This document shows positions 15,470 to 24,191 of a stretch of DNA of 64,000 nt, one piece after another. Both the position numbers and the translations under genes were made by a program. Numbering within the stretch: the stretch's first letter is position 1; every line of letters starts with the position of its first letter. The DNA is taken from positions 496,001 to 560,000 of the forward strand of contig NZ_CAWLFA010000001.1 of assembly GCF_963860125.1 (NCBI RefSeq), in the 5' to 3' direction. This stretch comes from Picosynechococcus sp. PCC 7002 (GTDB lineage Bacteria > Cyanobacteriota > Cyanobacteriia > Cyanobacteriales > MRBY01). The notes under the pieces are model-generated. The model saw nothing but the letters and a program-made list of their open reading frames with translations. It did no database searches and was not told the origin of the DNA.

Positions 15470-17995
15470 GTGCAAACACAACCTTCTACCTCTGCGACTA
15501 ATTCCCATAACCTCTCTTCCCTTGGGGGGAGTGGCGATCGCACGGGGATGGACAAAGAAAGTCTCCGCCGTGCATTTTTCGATCACCTTTTCTATTCCGC
15601 CGGAAGTGATAAAGATGCGGCCCAACAACGCGATTATTACGTTGCGCTCGCAAATGTTGTCCGCGATCGCCTTTTAGAACGGTGGAAACAAACCGAGCAA
15701 ACTTACCTCAACACGGGTGCAAAAACGGTTTGCTACCTTTCCGCAGAATTTTTGATGGGACGGTACCTGGGTAACAACCTCATCAGCCTCGGAATCTACG
15801 AAACCGTCGCCGAAATGCTCGCCGAAAGCAACATTAAACTCGAAGATATTCTCGAAGAAGAAGTTGATCCTGGTTTAGGGAATGGCGGCCTGGGTCGTCT
15901 CGCCGCTTGCTTTTTAGATTCCCTGGCCTGTCTCGAAATTCCAGCCATTGGTTACGGGATTCGCTACGAATTTGGCATTTTCCACCAATACATCCGCAAC
16001 GGTTGGCAAGTGGAAGTGCCCGATAAATGGCTCCGTAACGGTAATCCTTGGGAAATTTGTCGCCAAGCTGAGGCCCTGGAAATTCCCTTTGGGGGCCACA
16101 CTGAGATTTACCACTGCGATAAGGGCTACCCCTGTGCTGTCTGGGTACCAGCCCGCCGCGTTAAAGCAGTGCCCTACGATACCCCAGTTCCGGGCTATAG
16201 CAATAACACCGTTAATGTTCTCCGTCTTTGGAGTGCGATGGCAGCAGAAGATGAAGGCTTTAACTTTGAAGCCTTTAATGCCGGGGATTATGACGGAGCG
16301 GTCGCCAACCAGATTTCTTCGGAAAATATTTCTAAGGTGCTCTATCCCAACGACAACACCCCCCAGGGACGTCAACTGCGCCTAGAACAGCAATTTTTCT
16401 TTGTGTCCGCTTCCTTGCAGGATATGATCCGGGCGCACCTGAAGAAACAGCCCAATCTGGATAATTTCTTCGATTTCTACACCGTTCAACTCAACGATAC
16501 CCACCCGGCGATCGCCGTTGCCGAGTTGATGCGTCTCTTTATCGATGAACATAGTCTCCCCTGGGATCGCGCTTGGTATATCACCCAAAAAACCCTCGCT
16601 TACACCAACCACACCCTAATGCCCGAAGCCCTCGAGCGTTGGCCCGTGGAGATGTTCGAGCAGCTCCTGCCCCGTCATCTAGAGATCATTTACGAAATTA
16701 ACTTCCGCTTCATCGAAAATCTCAAAACCTGGTACGCCGATCACGATGATCTCGATGATCTCATTCAAGGGCTGTCCATCATCGAGGAATATCCCCAAAA
16801 ATCGATCCGGATGGCGAACCTGGCCTGCGTCGGCAGCCATGCGATTAATGGGGTTGCTGCCCTCCACACGGAACTCTTGAAATCCGACACCCTGAAGGGA
16901 TTTGCCCGCATCTGGCCGGAGAAATTCTACAACAAGACCAATGGCGTCACCCCCCGTCGTTGGATTCGCCAGTGCAATCCCAAACTTGCAAATCTGATTT
17001 CTAGCAAAATTGGCACCGGCTGGATCAAAAACCTAGAACAGGTGCAACGCATCGAAGAATTTGTAGATGATCCAGAGTTCCGTCGTCAGTGGCGCGAAAT
17101 CAAGCATCAAAATAAAGTCAAGCTGGCCAGCTACATTGAGCATCACAACGGTATCGAAATTAATCCGGATTCGATTTTCGATATCCAAGTGAAGCGCATC
17201 CACGAATACAAACGCCAATTGCTGGATGTGTTGTTTATCATCACCCTCTACAATCGCATTAAGCATAATCCGGCGATCAATATGGTGCCCCGGACGATGA
17301 TCTTTGGTGGTAAGGCTGCACCGGGCTATTTCATGGCGAAATTGATCATTAAATTGGTGAATGCTGTGGCAGAAGTGGTCAATAATGATCCCGATACCCA
17401 CAATCGCCTCAAGGTGGTCTTTATGGAGAACTTTAACGTTTCCCTCGGCCAGAAGATCTATCCAGCAGCCGACCTATCAGAACAAATTTCTACCGCTGGA
17501 AAAGAAGCCTCTGGGACTGGCAACATGAAGTTTGCGATGAATGGCGCTCTAACCATTGGGACGTTGGACGGAGCAAATATCGAAATTCGTGAGGAAGTGG
17601 GGGCCGATAATTTCTTCCTCTTTGGTCTCACGGCGGAAGAAGTCTCTCATCTCAAGGCCAGCGGCTATGACCCGCTGCATTATTACAACAATAATGCGGA
17701 ACTCAAAGGCGTCATTGACCGGATTGCCCGGGGTGATTTCTCCCATGGGGACACGGAGATGTTTAAACCGATTGTGGATTCTCTGTTGTACAACGATCAA
17801 TATGTGTTGTTGGCGGATTATGAATCCTATGTTGAACGTCAACAGGATGTGGCTAATGCCTATACAGAGACGGAACGGTGGACACGGATGTCGATCTTAA
17901 ATGCGGCGCGGGTGGGCAGATTCTCTTCTGACCGCACCATCGATGAATATGTCAAAGAAATCTGGTGTGCTAAACCTGTTTCAGTCAAGCTGTAG
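15470..17995 (+). CDS. glgP: Glycogen phosphorylase
   Basis: This 841-residue protein is full length for bacterial glycogen phosphorylases. It starts at GTG with GGAG about 12 bp upstream (TTAGGAGTGA). Family motifs run through the protein: KTVCYLSAEFLMGRYLGNNL, PGLGNGGLGRLAACFLDSLA, RIHEYKRQLL and the pyridoxal phosphate site EASGTGNMKFAMNG, whose Lys binds the cofactor. The enzyme phosphorolyses alpha-1,4 glucan to glucose-1-phosphate in the cytosol, so it mobilises glycogen in the dark. It is monocistronic, with its own leader and a terminator hairpin after the stop. The 21-bp-spaced direct repeat upstream may be regulatory. Confidence 0.96.
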   Translation: MQTQPSTSATNSHNLSSLGGSGDRTGMDKESLRRAFFDHLFYSAGSDKDAAQQRDYYVALANVVRDRLLERWKQTEQTYLNTGAKTVCYLSAEFLMGRYLGNNLISLGIYETVAEMLAESNIKLEDILEEEVDPGLGNGGLGRLAACFLDSLACLEIPAIGYGIRYEFGIFHQYIRNGWQVEVPDKWLRNGNPWEICRQAEALEIPFGGHTEIYHCDKGYPCAVWVPARRVKAVPYDTPVPGYSNNTVNVLRLWSAMAAEDEGFNFEAFNAGDYDGAVANQISSENISKVLYPNDNTPQGRQLRLEQQFFFVSASLQDMIRAHLKKQPNLDNFFDFYTVQLNDTHPAIAVAELMRLFIDEHSLPWDRAWYITQKTLAYTNHTLMPEALERWPVEMFEQLLPRHLEIIYEINFRFIENLKTWYADHDDLDDLIQGLSIIEEYPQKSIRMANLACVGSHAINGVAALHTELLKSDTLKGFARIWPEKFYNKTNGVTPRRWIRQCNPKLANLISSKIGTGWIKNLEQVQRIEEFVDDPEFRRQWREIKHQNKVKLASYIEHHNGIEINPDSIFDIQVKRIHEYKRQLLDVLFIITLYNRIKHNPAINMVPRTMIFGGKAAPGYFMAKLIIKLVNAVAEVVNNDPDTHNRLKVVFMENFNVSLGQKIYPAADLSEQISTAGKEASGTGNMKFAMNGALTIGTLDGANIEIREEVGADNFFLFGLTAEEVSHLKASGYDPLHYYNNNAELKGVIDRIARGDFSHGDTEMFKPIVDSLLYNDQYVLLADYESYVERQQDVANAYTETERWTRMSILNAARVGRFSSDRTIDEYVKEIWCAKPVSVKL

Positions 17996-18050
17996 ATTTT
18001 TAACGGCGATCGCCTGTTCGATGGCAACTGAAGAAATCATCTAAGCAAGC

Positions 18051-18080
18051 AAGTGGGTCACGATGGCGGCCCACTTTTTT
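18051..18080 (+). terminator. Rho-independent terminator of glgP
   Basis: AAGTGGG (18051-18057) pairs with CCCACTT (18070-18076), and the stem runs into six T. It lies 56 bp after the glgP stop and just before the convergent DUF1499 gene ends. Confidence 0.8.
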
Positions 18081-18090
18081 CGTGCTCACA

Positions 18091-18579
18091 TTAAGAATTT
18101 TGGGCAATGCCTAAATCCTGGAGGGCGAGGCGAATTTGTTCGAGGCGGCGACGGTTAACGCCCAAGTCTGATTCCCCCAGACGGGAGGCTGAGCGCATTT
18201 GAATCACTGGTTCTGTTTCGGGGAAGTAAAATTCCACATCATCCACAAAGCCAAATAAACGACTGCGAGATTCGGCCCGGAGATAGTTTTCTGTTTGGGT
18301 GATGATTTCTGTGCGGGGGACAACTCCGAGAACCTGAACAACGGCTTGGTAGGCCTGTTGGCGATCGCCGACGTAGGTAATCGGCGCAATTTGATGTTCC
18401 CCATCACCGCCCTGGCTCACAACACAATTGGGGGTACTGGGACAGGGTGCGAGAAGTCCAGCTTCGACGCCTAAATTCGTTGGTCGTTCGCCGGCAAAGG
18501 GGGAAGCAGCAAAACTTGGCAGTGGTGATACAGCCCAGAGGCAGAGAGCAAGGCAAAGGATCAAAAAACGGCTCAGCAT
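18091..18579 (-). CDS. DUF1499 family exported protein
   Basis: This 162-residue protein has a clear signal peptide (MLSRFLILCLALCLWAVSPL, cleavage likely after SFAAS at about 26). The mature part has the DUF1499 features: APCPSTPNCVVSQ near its start, then a region ending DDVEFYFPETEPVIQMRSAS and RLGESDLGVNRRRLEQIR, which is strongly conserved in the family. It probably acts in the periplasm or thylakoid lumen. The family has no defined biochemical role. It is convergent with glgP and co-oriented with the site-2 protease gene upstream. Confidence 0.88.
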   Translation of the reverse strand: MLSRFLILCLALCLWAVSPLPSFAASPFAGERPTNLGVEAGLLAPCPSTPNCVVSQGGDGEHQIAPITYVGDRQQAYQAVVQVLGVVPRTEIITQTENYLRAESRSRLFGFVDDVEFYFPETEPVIQMRSASRLGESDLGVNRRRLEQIRLALQDLGIAQNS

Positions 18580-18650
18580 CTTAGAAGAATTTTTAGAACA
18601 ACATCCCCTATGCTAGACAAAATCCGTTCATGCCGTTTGGTTCATGGCCA

Positions 18651-19868
18651 TTAACTTTCAAAGGGTTGTAGTTGTTGGGCGATTTCCACTAAAGGAAAAC
18701 CATTGGGATAGACCCGCTCACTGCGAATTCGTTGGAGTTCCTGGGCGGGCAAGTTAATGTTGTATTCCTTGGCGATCGCCTGGACGATTTGGGCGCGGTC
18801 AATGATCCCCGCCACAGCTCCCGCCGGAGAGAGGACGGTAATAAAGGGTTCTTCGAGGGTTTCGAGGGCACAGATAACCGTGGCGAGGTTGTCCTGTTCC
18901 GTCACCGAGGGAATTTTGTCTAGGGGCATGGCGATCGCCATCAATTCTAGCTGATCCCATTGGCTACGCTCGAGGCGGTGGAGGCTCTTGGGTTGGATCA
19001 AGCCCCGGTAGCGGCCTTCGGAACTAGCATAGGTGGGGCGAGTGGGATGGGGCGACAGCACAAGGTACTGTTCAGCAAACTCTCGCAGAGACAAGTGGGC
19101 ATTAACCACCCGAAATTCTCGGCTCATAGCGGTCTCGGCGGTCAAGGTCAAAAGGAGATTTTGAAGATCGCTCAAGCGTTCGTAAGCATCGGCGTTGCGC
19201 AACACAAACCACCCAATGAGCGCCAACCATAACCCTCCTAATTCACCAACCAACAACACCGCCAATAATCCAAAGGCGATCGCCACTGTGCCTAATAATT
19301 TTCCACTGGCAGCGGCATAGCGAATTCCCTTGAGGCGATCGCCCGTCCATTTCCAGACGATGGCCTTAAACATTTGCCCCCCATCCAGAGGCAGCCCCGG
19401 AATTAAGTTAAACAGCGCCAAGACCAAATTTAACCGAGCTAGATCCCGCACCAAAAAAGTACCCGCGCCGCCGAGGGGCGCATATTGCCACAGCACCCAA
19501 AACAAACCAAATAACGTAAAGCTCACCAATGGCCCGGCGATCGCCACTGCAAAAGCTGCTAAAGGAGTTTGGGACTCACGGTCGATGGAAGCCACGCCCC
19601 CAAAAAGAAAAAGAGTGATCGATTTGACGCTAATTCCCTGGGATTTGGCCACGAGGCTATGGCCCAATTCGTGGAGTAATACGGAACCAAACAACAGTAA
19701 CGCCATGGCAAAACCCAGACCAACGGCCACGAGGGGGGATTGCACCAATCCTTGCCCGAGGACATCATTGGCATCCACCGCCGTGATGAGAACTAAAATT
19801 ACAAACCAAGAGCGATCTAGATATAACGGAATCCCAAACAGCGATCCCACTTGCCAGTTTTTTTGCAT
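18651..19868 (-). CDS. Site-2 protease family (M50) intramembrane metalloprotease with CBS-like tail
   Basis: The protein is 405 residues from ATG 19868 (MQKNWQVGSLFGIPLYLDRS); a GTG three codons upstream is an alternative. Zinc ligands are in the membrane helix LHELGHSLVAKSQG (HExxH) and in LIPGLPLDGGQMF (third ligand Asp). Five to six hydrophobic segments fill residues 15-215. The C-terminal part (about 240-405) resembles a pair of degenerate CBS domains, as in the cyanobacterial/plant S2P-like rip group. Such enzymes cleave membrane-anchored regulators. Natural substrates are not evident from the neighbours, DUF1499 and trnP. Confidence 0.87.
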   Translation of the reverse strand: MQKNWQVGSLFGIPLYLDRSWFVILVLITAVDANDVLGQGLVQSPLVAVGLGFAMALLLFGSVLLHELGHSLVAKSQGISVKSITLFLFGGVASIDRESQTPLAAFAVAIAGPLVSFTLFGLFWVLWQYAPLGGAGTFLVRDLARLNLVLALFNLIPGLPLDGGQMFKAIVWKWTGDRLKGIRYAAASGKLLGTVAIAFGLLAVLLVGELGGLWLALIGWFVLRNADAYERLSDLQNLLLTLTAETAMSREFRVVNAHLSLREFAEQYLVLSPHPTRPTYASSEGRYRGLIQPKSLHRLERSQWDQLELMAIAMPLDKIPSVTEQDNLATVICALETLEEPFITVLSPAGAVAGIIDRAQIVQAIAKEYNINLPAQELQRIRSERVYPNGFPLVEIAQQLQPFES

Positions 19869-20003
19869 AGCACGCACAAGACCAATTGGCGACGATGGTG
19901 AGGGTCACTGTGATCATAGCAACTTTAGGCGATCGCCTTTTTTCGGGACAAAAGTCTTGTCATTTCCCAAAACATCCCCTAGAATGTAATACTGTTGACA
20001 AAA

Positions 20004-20077
20004 CGGGACGTAGCGCAGCTTGGTAGCGCACCACTTTGGGGTAGTGGGGGTCGTGGGTTCAAATCCCGCCGTTCCGA
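20004..20077 (+). tRNA. trnP: tRNA-Pro (GGG)
   Basis: A complete 74-nt cloverleaf is visible. Acceptor arms CGGGACG and CGTTCCG pair over 7 bp with one G-T; the anticodon stem CCACT/AGTGG encloses the loop TTGGGGT, giving anticodon GGG; the T arm GTGGG/CCCGC encloses TTCAAAT; the discriminator base is A. CCA is not encoded. A terminator hairpin lies 34 bp downstream. Confidence 0.95.
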
Positions 20078-20110
20078 TACGAAAAAAATCTAATCATCAC
20101 CCTCGAAAGA

Positions 20111-20137
20111 CCTCTGGATGATCCGGAGGTTTTTTTC
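20111..20137 (+). terminator. Rho-independent terminator after trnP
   Basis: CCTCTGG (20111-20117) pairs with CCGGAGG (20123-20129), with one G-T, and is followed by seven T. It is placed to end the trnP transcript before the convergent truB gene. Confidence 0.8.
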
Positions 20138-20181
20138 GTTTCTGGAAATCGTTTTTGGGAAAAGAAATCACAGGCGATCGC

Positions 20182-21123
20182 CTAGCGACCGATTAAGACT
20201 ACTCGCCCCGCCAAAACCCGTTCATGCGGATTATCTTTACTGGGACGAAACTCACCCACACCGAGACAGTTATGGGCCTGGTCATAGACAGCCAGAGGTT
20301 CCCCCAGGGGATCAGCCAAGGCCACATCCCAACTAATTTTTTGCCCATAACTCCACTGGGTTACTTGGGCTTCATTCAGAACGACAGCTGGCAAATGGGC
20401 CAAAGCTTGATCCGGCTCGAGGCAAGCAAATACTCCCGTTTCCCGCTGGGCGGCAATGTCTTCTAGGCTAATACTCTCCTCTAGGTCAAAACCGCCACTG
20501 CGAGTCCGCGTTAAACCCGCTAAGGTGGCTCCGACCCCCAACCGTTCACCGAGATCCCTGGCGATCGCCCGAATGTAAGTTCCTTCCCCACAGCAAATCT
20601 CTAGGGTTAGTTCCGGGAAATCCCCCGGTTGCCACGCTTTAATTTGTAAATCATAAATTTCTACCTGACGACTAGGCACATCCACCGCAATGCCTTGGCG
20701 AGCCAGCTCATATAATCGTTTGCCATCCCGCTGGATCGCGCTAAAGGCTGGGGGAATTTGGGTGATAGTACCGAAAAAGTCCGGTAAAACCCGTTGAATC
20801 TCCGCCAAAGTTAAGGTACTACAAGCTTTTTGGGTGATTACTTCCCCTTCTAGGTCATCCGTGGTTGTCTTGACCCCAAAGCGGACAATCCCTTGATAAC
20901 TTTTTTGTTTCGGCAGATATTGCAAAAGACGCGTTGCCTTACCCACCGCAATAGGCAAAACCCCCGTGGCCATCGGATCGAGGGTACCACCATGGCCAAT
21001 CTTTTTGAGGCCCAGAAGCCGCCGCAGTTTCCCAACACAATCATGGGAAGTCCAGCCAGCCGGTTTTTGCAAGTTAATAAAGCCCCACCCGCTAAAGGCT
21101 GATCCTGTCCGTTGCTGATTCAA
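20182..21123 (-). CDS. truB: tRNA pseudouridine-55 synthase TruB
   Basis: This 313-residue protein opens with a TTG start and reaches GFINLQKPAGWTSHDCVGKL, the standard TruB N-terminus. The catalytic aspartate lies in KKIGHGGTLDPMATGVLPIA (GHxGTLDP motif). KSYQGIVRFGVKTTTDD, IQRDGKRLYELARQGI and TYIRAIARDLGERLG complete the family signature. It isomerises U55 of the tRNA T-loop. A C-terminal PUA-like region follows about residue 240. It is convergent with trnP and divergent from rpaB. Confidence 0.95.
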   Translation of the reverse strand: MNQQRTGSAFSGWGFINLQKPAGWTSHDCVGKLRRLLGLKKIGHGGTLDPMATGVLPIAVGKATRLLQYLPKQKSYQGIVRFGVKTTTDDLEGEVITQKACSTLTLAEIQRVLPDFFGTITQIPPAFSAIQRDGKRLYELARQGIAVDVPSRQVEIYDLQIKAWQPGDFPELTLEICCGEGTYIRAIARDLGERLGVGATLAGLTRTRSGGFDLEESISLEDIAAQRETGVFACLEPDQALAHLPAVVLNEAQVTQWSYGQKISWDVALADPLGEPLAVYDQAHNCLGVGEFRPSKDNPHERVLAGRVVLIGR

Positions 21124-21183
21124 ATGGCCCCCTTTTTTCCGTCACCAATGACAATGAGCCTTTGTATTTTGCCCTATCTTGGC

Positions 21184-21213
21184 TTGGCACGACAAAAAGG
21201 ATCTTGCTATACT
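21184..21213 (+). promoter_or_regulatory. rpaB promoter (-35 TTGGCA, -10 TATACT)
   Basis: TTGGCA at 21184-21189 and TATACT at 21208-21213 are separated by 18 bp, a good group-1 sigma match. The transcript would begin around 21220, giving a leader of about 60 nt before the GTG start of rpaB. Confidence 0.6.
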
Positions 21214-21214
21214 T

Positions 21215-21232
21215 CTTGTAACGAAATGTAAA
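21215..21232 (-). promoter_or_regulatory. HLR1 box overlapping the rpaB transcription start
   Basis: On the minus strand TTTACATT-TC-GTTACAAG fits the published HLR1 consensus of two (G/T)TTACA(A/T)(A/T) repeats with a 2-bp gap; only the last G deviates. HLR1 is the binding site of RpaB itself. It starts 1 bp after the rpaB -10 element, a position expected for repression, so RpaB probably represses its own gene. Confidence 0.65.
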
Positions 21233-21281
21233 GAATCATTTCTAAGAAATCCCACCGTTGCAACAAGGAGTCCCGTCCATC

Positions 21282-22034
21282 GTGGTAGACAACAAGGCAA
21301 CCATCCTCGTAGTCGATGACGAAATCGCCGTACGTCGTATCTTACAAACTCGTTTATCCATGATTGGCTACGACATTATCACTGCTGCCGATGGTGATGA
21401 AGCCCTCGACATTTTTTGGCGTGAAGATCCTGATTTAGTCATCCTGGATGTGATGATGCCCAAGCGCGATGGGTATTACGTCTGCCAAGAAATTCGCCGC
21501 GAATCTAGTACACCGATCATCATGTTGACGGCCCTTGGGGATGTGGCCGACCGGATTACGGGATTGCGCTTTGGGGCCGATGATTATTTGATCAAACCAT
21601 TTTCGCCCAAGGAATTGGAGGTGCGGATCCAATGTATTTTGCGGCGCACCCAAAAAACGCTGCCCCCCACGGAGGAAGCGGGTATTTTACGGACGGCCAA
21701 CCTAGTGATTGATACGAATCGCCGCAAGGTGACCCAAAATAATAAGCCCCTGCGGTTAACCCACATTGAATTTAATTTGCTGGAATTGCTCGTGAACCAA
21801 GCGGGACAACCCCTAAGCCGCACGGATATTTTGACGGCGATCTGGGGTTATGTGCCCCGCCGCCACAGTGATTTGCGGGTGGTGGATGTCCATGTATCGC
21901 GCCTGCGCTCGAAGATTGAGCAGGATCCACGCCAGCCAGAATTTATCATTACAGAACGGGGCACAGGCTATCTGTTTCGGAAACTGCCAGTGGCGATCGC
22001 CGCGAATGTATCTTCTTCTATGGCGGCATCGTAG
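21282..22034 (+). CDS. rpaB: OmpR-family response regulator RpaB (Ycf27)
   Basis: The protein is 250 residues from GTG 21282, which has AAGGAG 11 bp upstream; an in-frame TTG at 21258 precedes that site and is unlikely. The receiver domain has the acidic pair in ILVVDDEIAVRRIL, phospho-Asp in DLVILDVMMPKRDGY, and the strongly diagnostic TALGDVADRITGLRFGADDY and KPFSPKELEVRIQ stretches of Ycf27/RpaB. The winged-helix output domain ends with IITERGTGYLF. RpaB is an essential cyanobacterial regulator that binds HLR1 sites and controls high-light and photosystem genes. The HLR1 box in its own promoter suggests autoregulation. rnpB is convergent just downstream. Confidence 0.92.
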   Translation: MVDNKATILVVDDEIAVRRILQTRLSMIGYDIITAADGDEALDIFWREDPDLVILDVMMPKRDGYYVCQEIRRESSTPIIMLTALGDVADRITGLRFGADDYLIKPFSPKELEVRIQCILRRTQKTLPPTEEAGILRTANLVIDTNRRKVTQNNKPLRLTHIEFNLLELLVNQAGQPLSRTDILTAIWGYVPRRHSDLRVVDVHVSRLRSKIEQDPRQPEFIITERGTGYLFRKLPVAIAANVSSSMAAS

Positions 22035-22059
22035 TGGAGTTGATTTCAAAAAAAGCTCA

Positions 22060-22446
22060 GGAGAGTTAGACATAAGCCGGGTTCTGTTCTCTTGCAGCGC
22101 AAAAGGGCAGTTATCTATCTAGGATGACTGTTACCAGCCACCTCCAGCGGCACTCCAAATTATGGGATCGGAAAAAGACCAACCATCATCCCACCGTCCT
22201 TGCTCCCAACCGGGGTTTACCGAGCCAGCACCTCACGATACTGCTGGTGCGCTCTTACCGCACCTTTGCACCCTTACCAGATAGATTAGGCGAACCTAAT
22301 GCTAAGCTTCGGCGGTATGTTTCTGTGGCACTATCCTCACGCTCACGCGCACTGGGCGTTACCCAGCAAGTTTGGTCTTTGGGGAGCCCGGACTTTCCTC
22401 AGAGCTGATCTCAATGTCAACCCTGCAACTGCCGCGCTAACTCTCC
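22060..22446 (-). ncRNA. rnpB: RNase P RNA (type A)
   Basis: The RNA component of RNase P is encoded on the minus strand between rpaB and hisIE. The 5' conserved block GAGGAAAGTCCGGGCTCCC lies near 22382-22400, the central block GGTAAGAGCGCACCAG near 22245-22261, and the 3' block ACAGAACCCGGCTTATG near 22073-22090. Helix P1 joins GGAGAGTTAG (22446-22437) with CTAACTCTCC (22069-22060), which sets both ends and a length of about 387 nt. A -10 like TACACT at 22460-22455 lies upstream, inside the intergenic gap after hisIE. A T-run following the 3' end (22055-22049) probably ends transcription. No short tandem repeats are seen in it. Confidence 0.95.
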
Positions 22447-22468
22447 TAATAGTTAGTGTAGCGGTATT

Positions 22469-23104
22469 TTATTTCCGGCGTCTATCTTGGAGCTTTTTAT
22501 AAACATCCCGCAGTTCTACGCCATGGTGGGCGATCGCCACGAGGGAGTGATAAAACAGATCGGCCACTTCCCCGGCGATGTCGTCTTTGTCATCGTCTTT
22601 GCAGGCCATCACCACTTCGGCGGCTTCTTCGCCGATTTTCTTGAGGATTTTATTATCCCCTGCTTCAAAGAGGCTATTAGTATAGGAACCCACTTGGGGA
22701 TTGTCCCGGCGATCGCGGATAACGTTAAAAACTTCTGAGAGGGTATCCGCTGGGGGTGCAGATTTACTGTGATCCAGTTGGTGGAAACAGCTCCGTTCCC
22801 CCGTGTGGCAAGCAATATCACCAATCTGCTCAATGGACATTAAAATCGCATCACTATCGCAATCGTAGCGGAGGGATTGTACCTTTTGAATGTGTCCGGA
22901 GGTGGCCCCTTTGTGCCATAGCTCTTGGCGGGAACGACTCCAATACCAAGCTTCTCCCGTGTCCATGGTTTTTTCTAGGGATGCTTGGTTCATCCAGGCC
23001 AACATCAGCACGGTGCCATCAAGATAATCTTGGGCGATCGCCGGCACCAATCCCTGCTCATTGAAACGCACCTGATCCAGTGGGATAGCACCACGTAAAC
23101 TCAT
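22469..23104 (-). CDS. hisIE: Bifunctional phosphoribosyl-AMP cyclohydrolase / phosphoribosyl-ATP pyrophosphatase
   Basis: The protein is 211 residues from ATG 23104, which has GGAG 8-9 bp upstream; a TTG five codons earlier is less likely. The N-terminal HisI domain (about 1-115) shows MLAWMNQASLEKTMDTGEAW, WHKGATSGHIQKV, the zinc/metal segment YDCDSDAILM and CHTGERSCFH. The C-terminal HisE domain (about 120-211) has IGEEAAEVVMACKDDDKDD and ADLFYHSLVAI. It catalyses steps 2 and 3 of histidine synthesis. hisC lies elsewhere in the window (45.1 kb), so histidine genes are dispersed, as usual for cyanobacteria. Confidence 0.95.
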   Translation of the reverse strand: MSLRGAIPLDQVRFNEQGLVPAIAQDYLDGTVLMLAWMNQASLEKTMDTGEAWYWSRSRQELWHKGATSGHIQKVQSLRYDCDSDAILMSIEQIGDIACHTGERSCFHQLDHSKSAPPADTLSEVFNVIRDRRDNPQVGSYTNSLFEAGDNKILKKIGEEAAEVVMACKDDDKDDIAGEVADLFYHSLVAIAHHGVELRDVYKKLQDRRRK

Positions 23105-23160
23105 TTTGACGATCTCCAATCTCTAAAAAATAACGACTAATTGGGGCAATGAATGCCAAT

Positions 23161-23189
23161 AAAAAAGAAAGCCCAATTATTGAGCTTTC
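23161..23189 (-). terminator. Terminator of the rplU-rpmA operon
   Basis: On the minus strand GAAAGCTCAAT pairs with ATTGGGCTTTC (one mismatch) and runs into six T. It lies about 58 bp after the rpmA stop codon, before hisIE. Confidence 0.75.
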
Positions 23190-23246
23190 CCAGTATAAAC
23201 GGTGGGGTTTTGTTCCCCAATTCTTCAGAAACGTTTGCTAAAAAAC

Positions 23247-23513
23247 TTAAGCAGAAGCGTCTGCGGGGTAAACACTGACCTTACGGCGGCCACGCTTGTA
23301 GTGCTCGAACTTAACGATGCCATCGACAAGGGCAAACAGGGTGTCATCGCCACCACGACCAACATTATTGCCGGGGTGAACTTTGGTGCCCCGTTGACGG
23401 ACGAGGATGCTGCCAGTGGTCACGGTTTGGCCACCATAGCGTTTTACACCGAGTCTTTGGGCGCGGGAGTCGCGGCCGTTTCTCGTACTACCAGTACCTT
23501 TCTTATGTGCCAT
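23247..23513 (-). CDS. rpmA: 50S ribosomal protein L27
   Basis: This 88-residue protein starts MAHKKGTGSTRNGRDSRAQR and contains LGVKRYGGQTVTTGSILVRQ, RGTKVHPGNNVGRGGDDTLF and a basic C-terminus, a complete L27. The N-terminal tail reaches the peptidyl transferase centre in bacterial ribosomes; no pro-sequence is present. It follows rplU by about 71 bp in the usual rplU-rpmA order and is followed by a terminator hairpin. Confidence 0.97.
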   Translation of the reverse strand: MAHKKGTGSTRNGRDSRAQRLGVKRYGGQTVTTGSILVRQRGTKVHPGNNVGRGGDDTLFALVDGIVKFEHYKRGRRKVSVYPADASA

Positions 23514-23584
23514 GGGGATTCTCCAGTTGCTAGAAATCTAGGGATTTATTGTAACAGTGAACTATTGCCGACTGTTGGGGGGAT

Positions 23585-23932
23585 TTAGGCGTCTGCTTTG
23601 GCCGCAACAACATTGCCACCAACTTTGATGCTATCGATCATGAAGCGGGTGAAGTATTGACGGTGACCGCGCTTTTTACGGGTTTTCTTCTTGGGCAGCA
23701 TTTTGTAAACCAGCACCTTCTTAGCCCGGCGCTGATCAACAACAGTCCCTTCAACGGTTGCGCCGTCGATGTAGGGTTGACCGACGGTGACGCCATTGTC
23801 ATCGCTGATCAAAAGCACTTTCTCAATGGTGTGGTTGCCATCAACGTCCACATCGAGTCTTTCGATATCGTAGAAACGACCGGGCTCAACACGAACCTGC
23901 TTGCCGCCGGTTTCAATAATTGCGTAGCTCAT
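23585..23932 (-). CDS. rplU: 50S ribosomal protein L21
   Basis: The protein is 115 residues from ATG 23932, MSYAIIETGGKQVRVEPGRF, the standard L21 start; an upstream in-frame start at 23974 is not family-like. KVLVYKMLPKKKTRKKRGHR, the basic rRNA-binding stretch, and HRQYFTRFMIDSI are typical. L21 binds 23S rRNA in the large subunit. It is the first gene of the rplU-rpmA operon and is divergent from the DUF3769 gene. Confidence 0.96.
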   Translation of the reverse strand: MSYAIIETGGKQVRVEPGRFYDIERLDVDVDGNHTIEKVLLISDDNGVTVGQPYIDGATVEGTVVDQRRAKKVLVYKMLPKKKTRKKRGHRQYFTRFMIDSIKVGGNVVAAKADA

Positions 23933-24191
23933 AAAAATAGTAATTTTTCTATAGGGTTGCCGTACAGGTAGCAATCGCGCTTAAGTCTGTTTGCTTCACA
24001 AAGTTAAGGCTGGCGATCGCATTTTTACTGTGTCACCTGATCCGAGCAGGATATAAAGACACAATCATCTAATATAGATTTAATTTGTGGGTTTCGTCAA
24101 ATCCCGGCACATTACAAAATAACTTCCCCAAAAAATAAAATTACGTGTGGTGCTGAATTTAGGGATTAGGATAGATTTTGTGTAATTTCCT

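Noticed and set aside
19330..19989. 219-codon plus-strand frame opposite the site-2 protease gene
   Set aside because: The minus strand encodes HExxH and DGG motifs of M50 proteases; the antisense translation is basic, Pro-rich and unlike any family.
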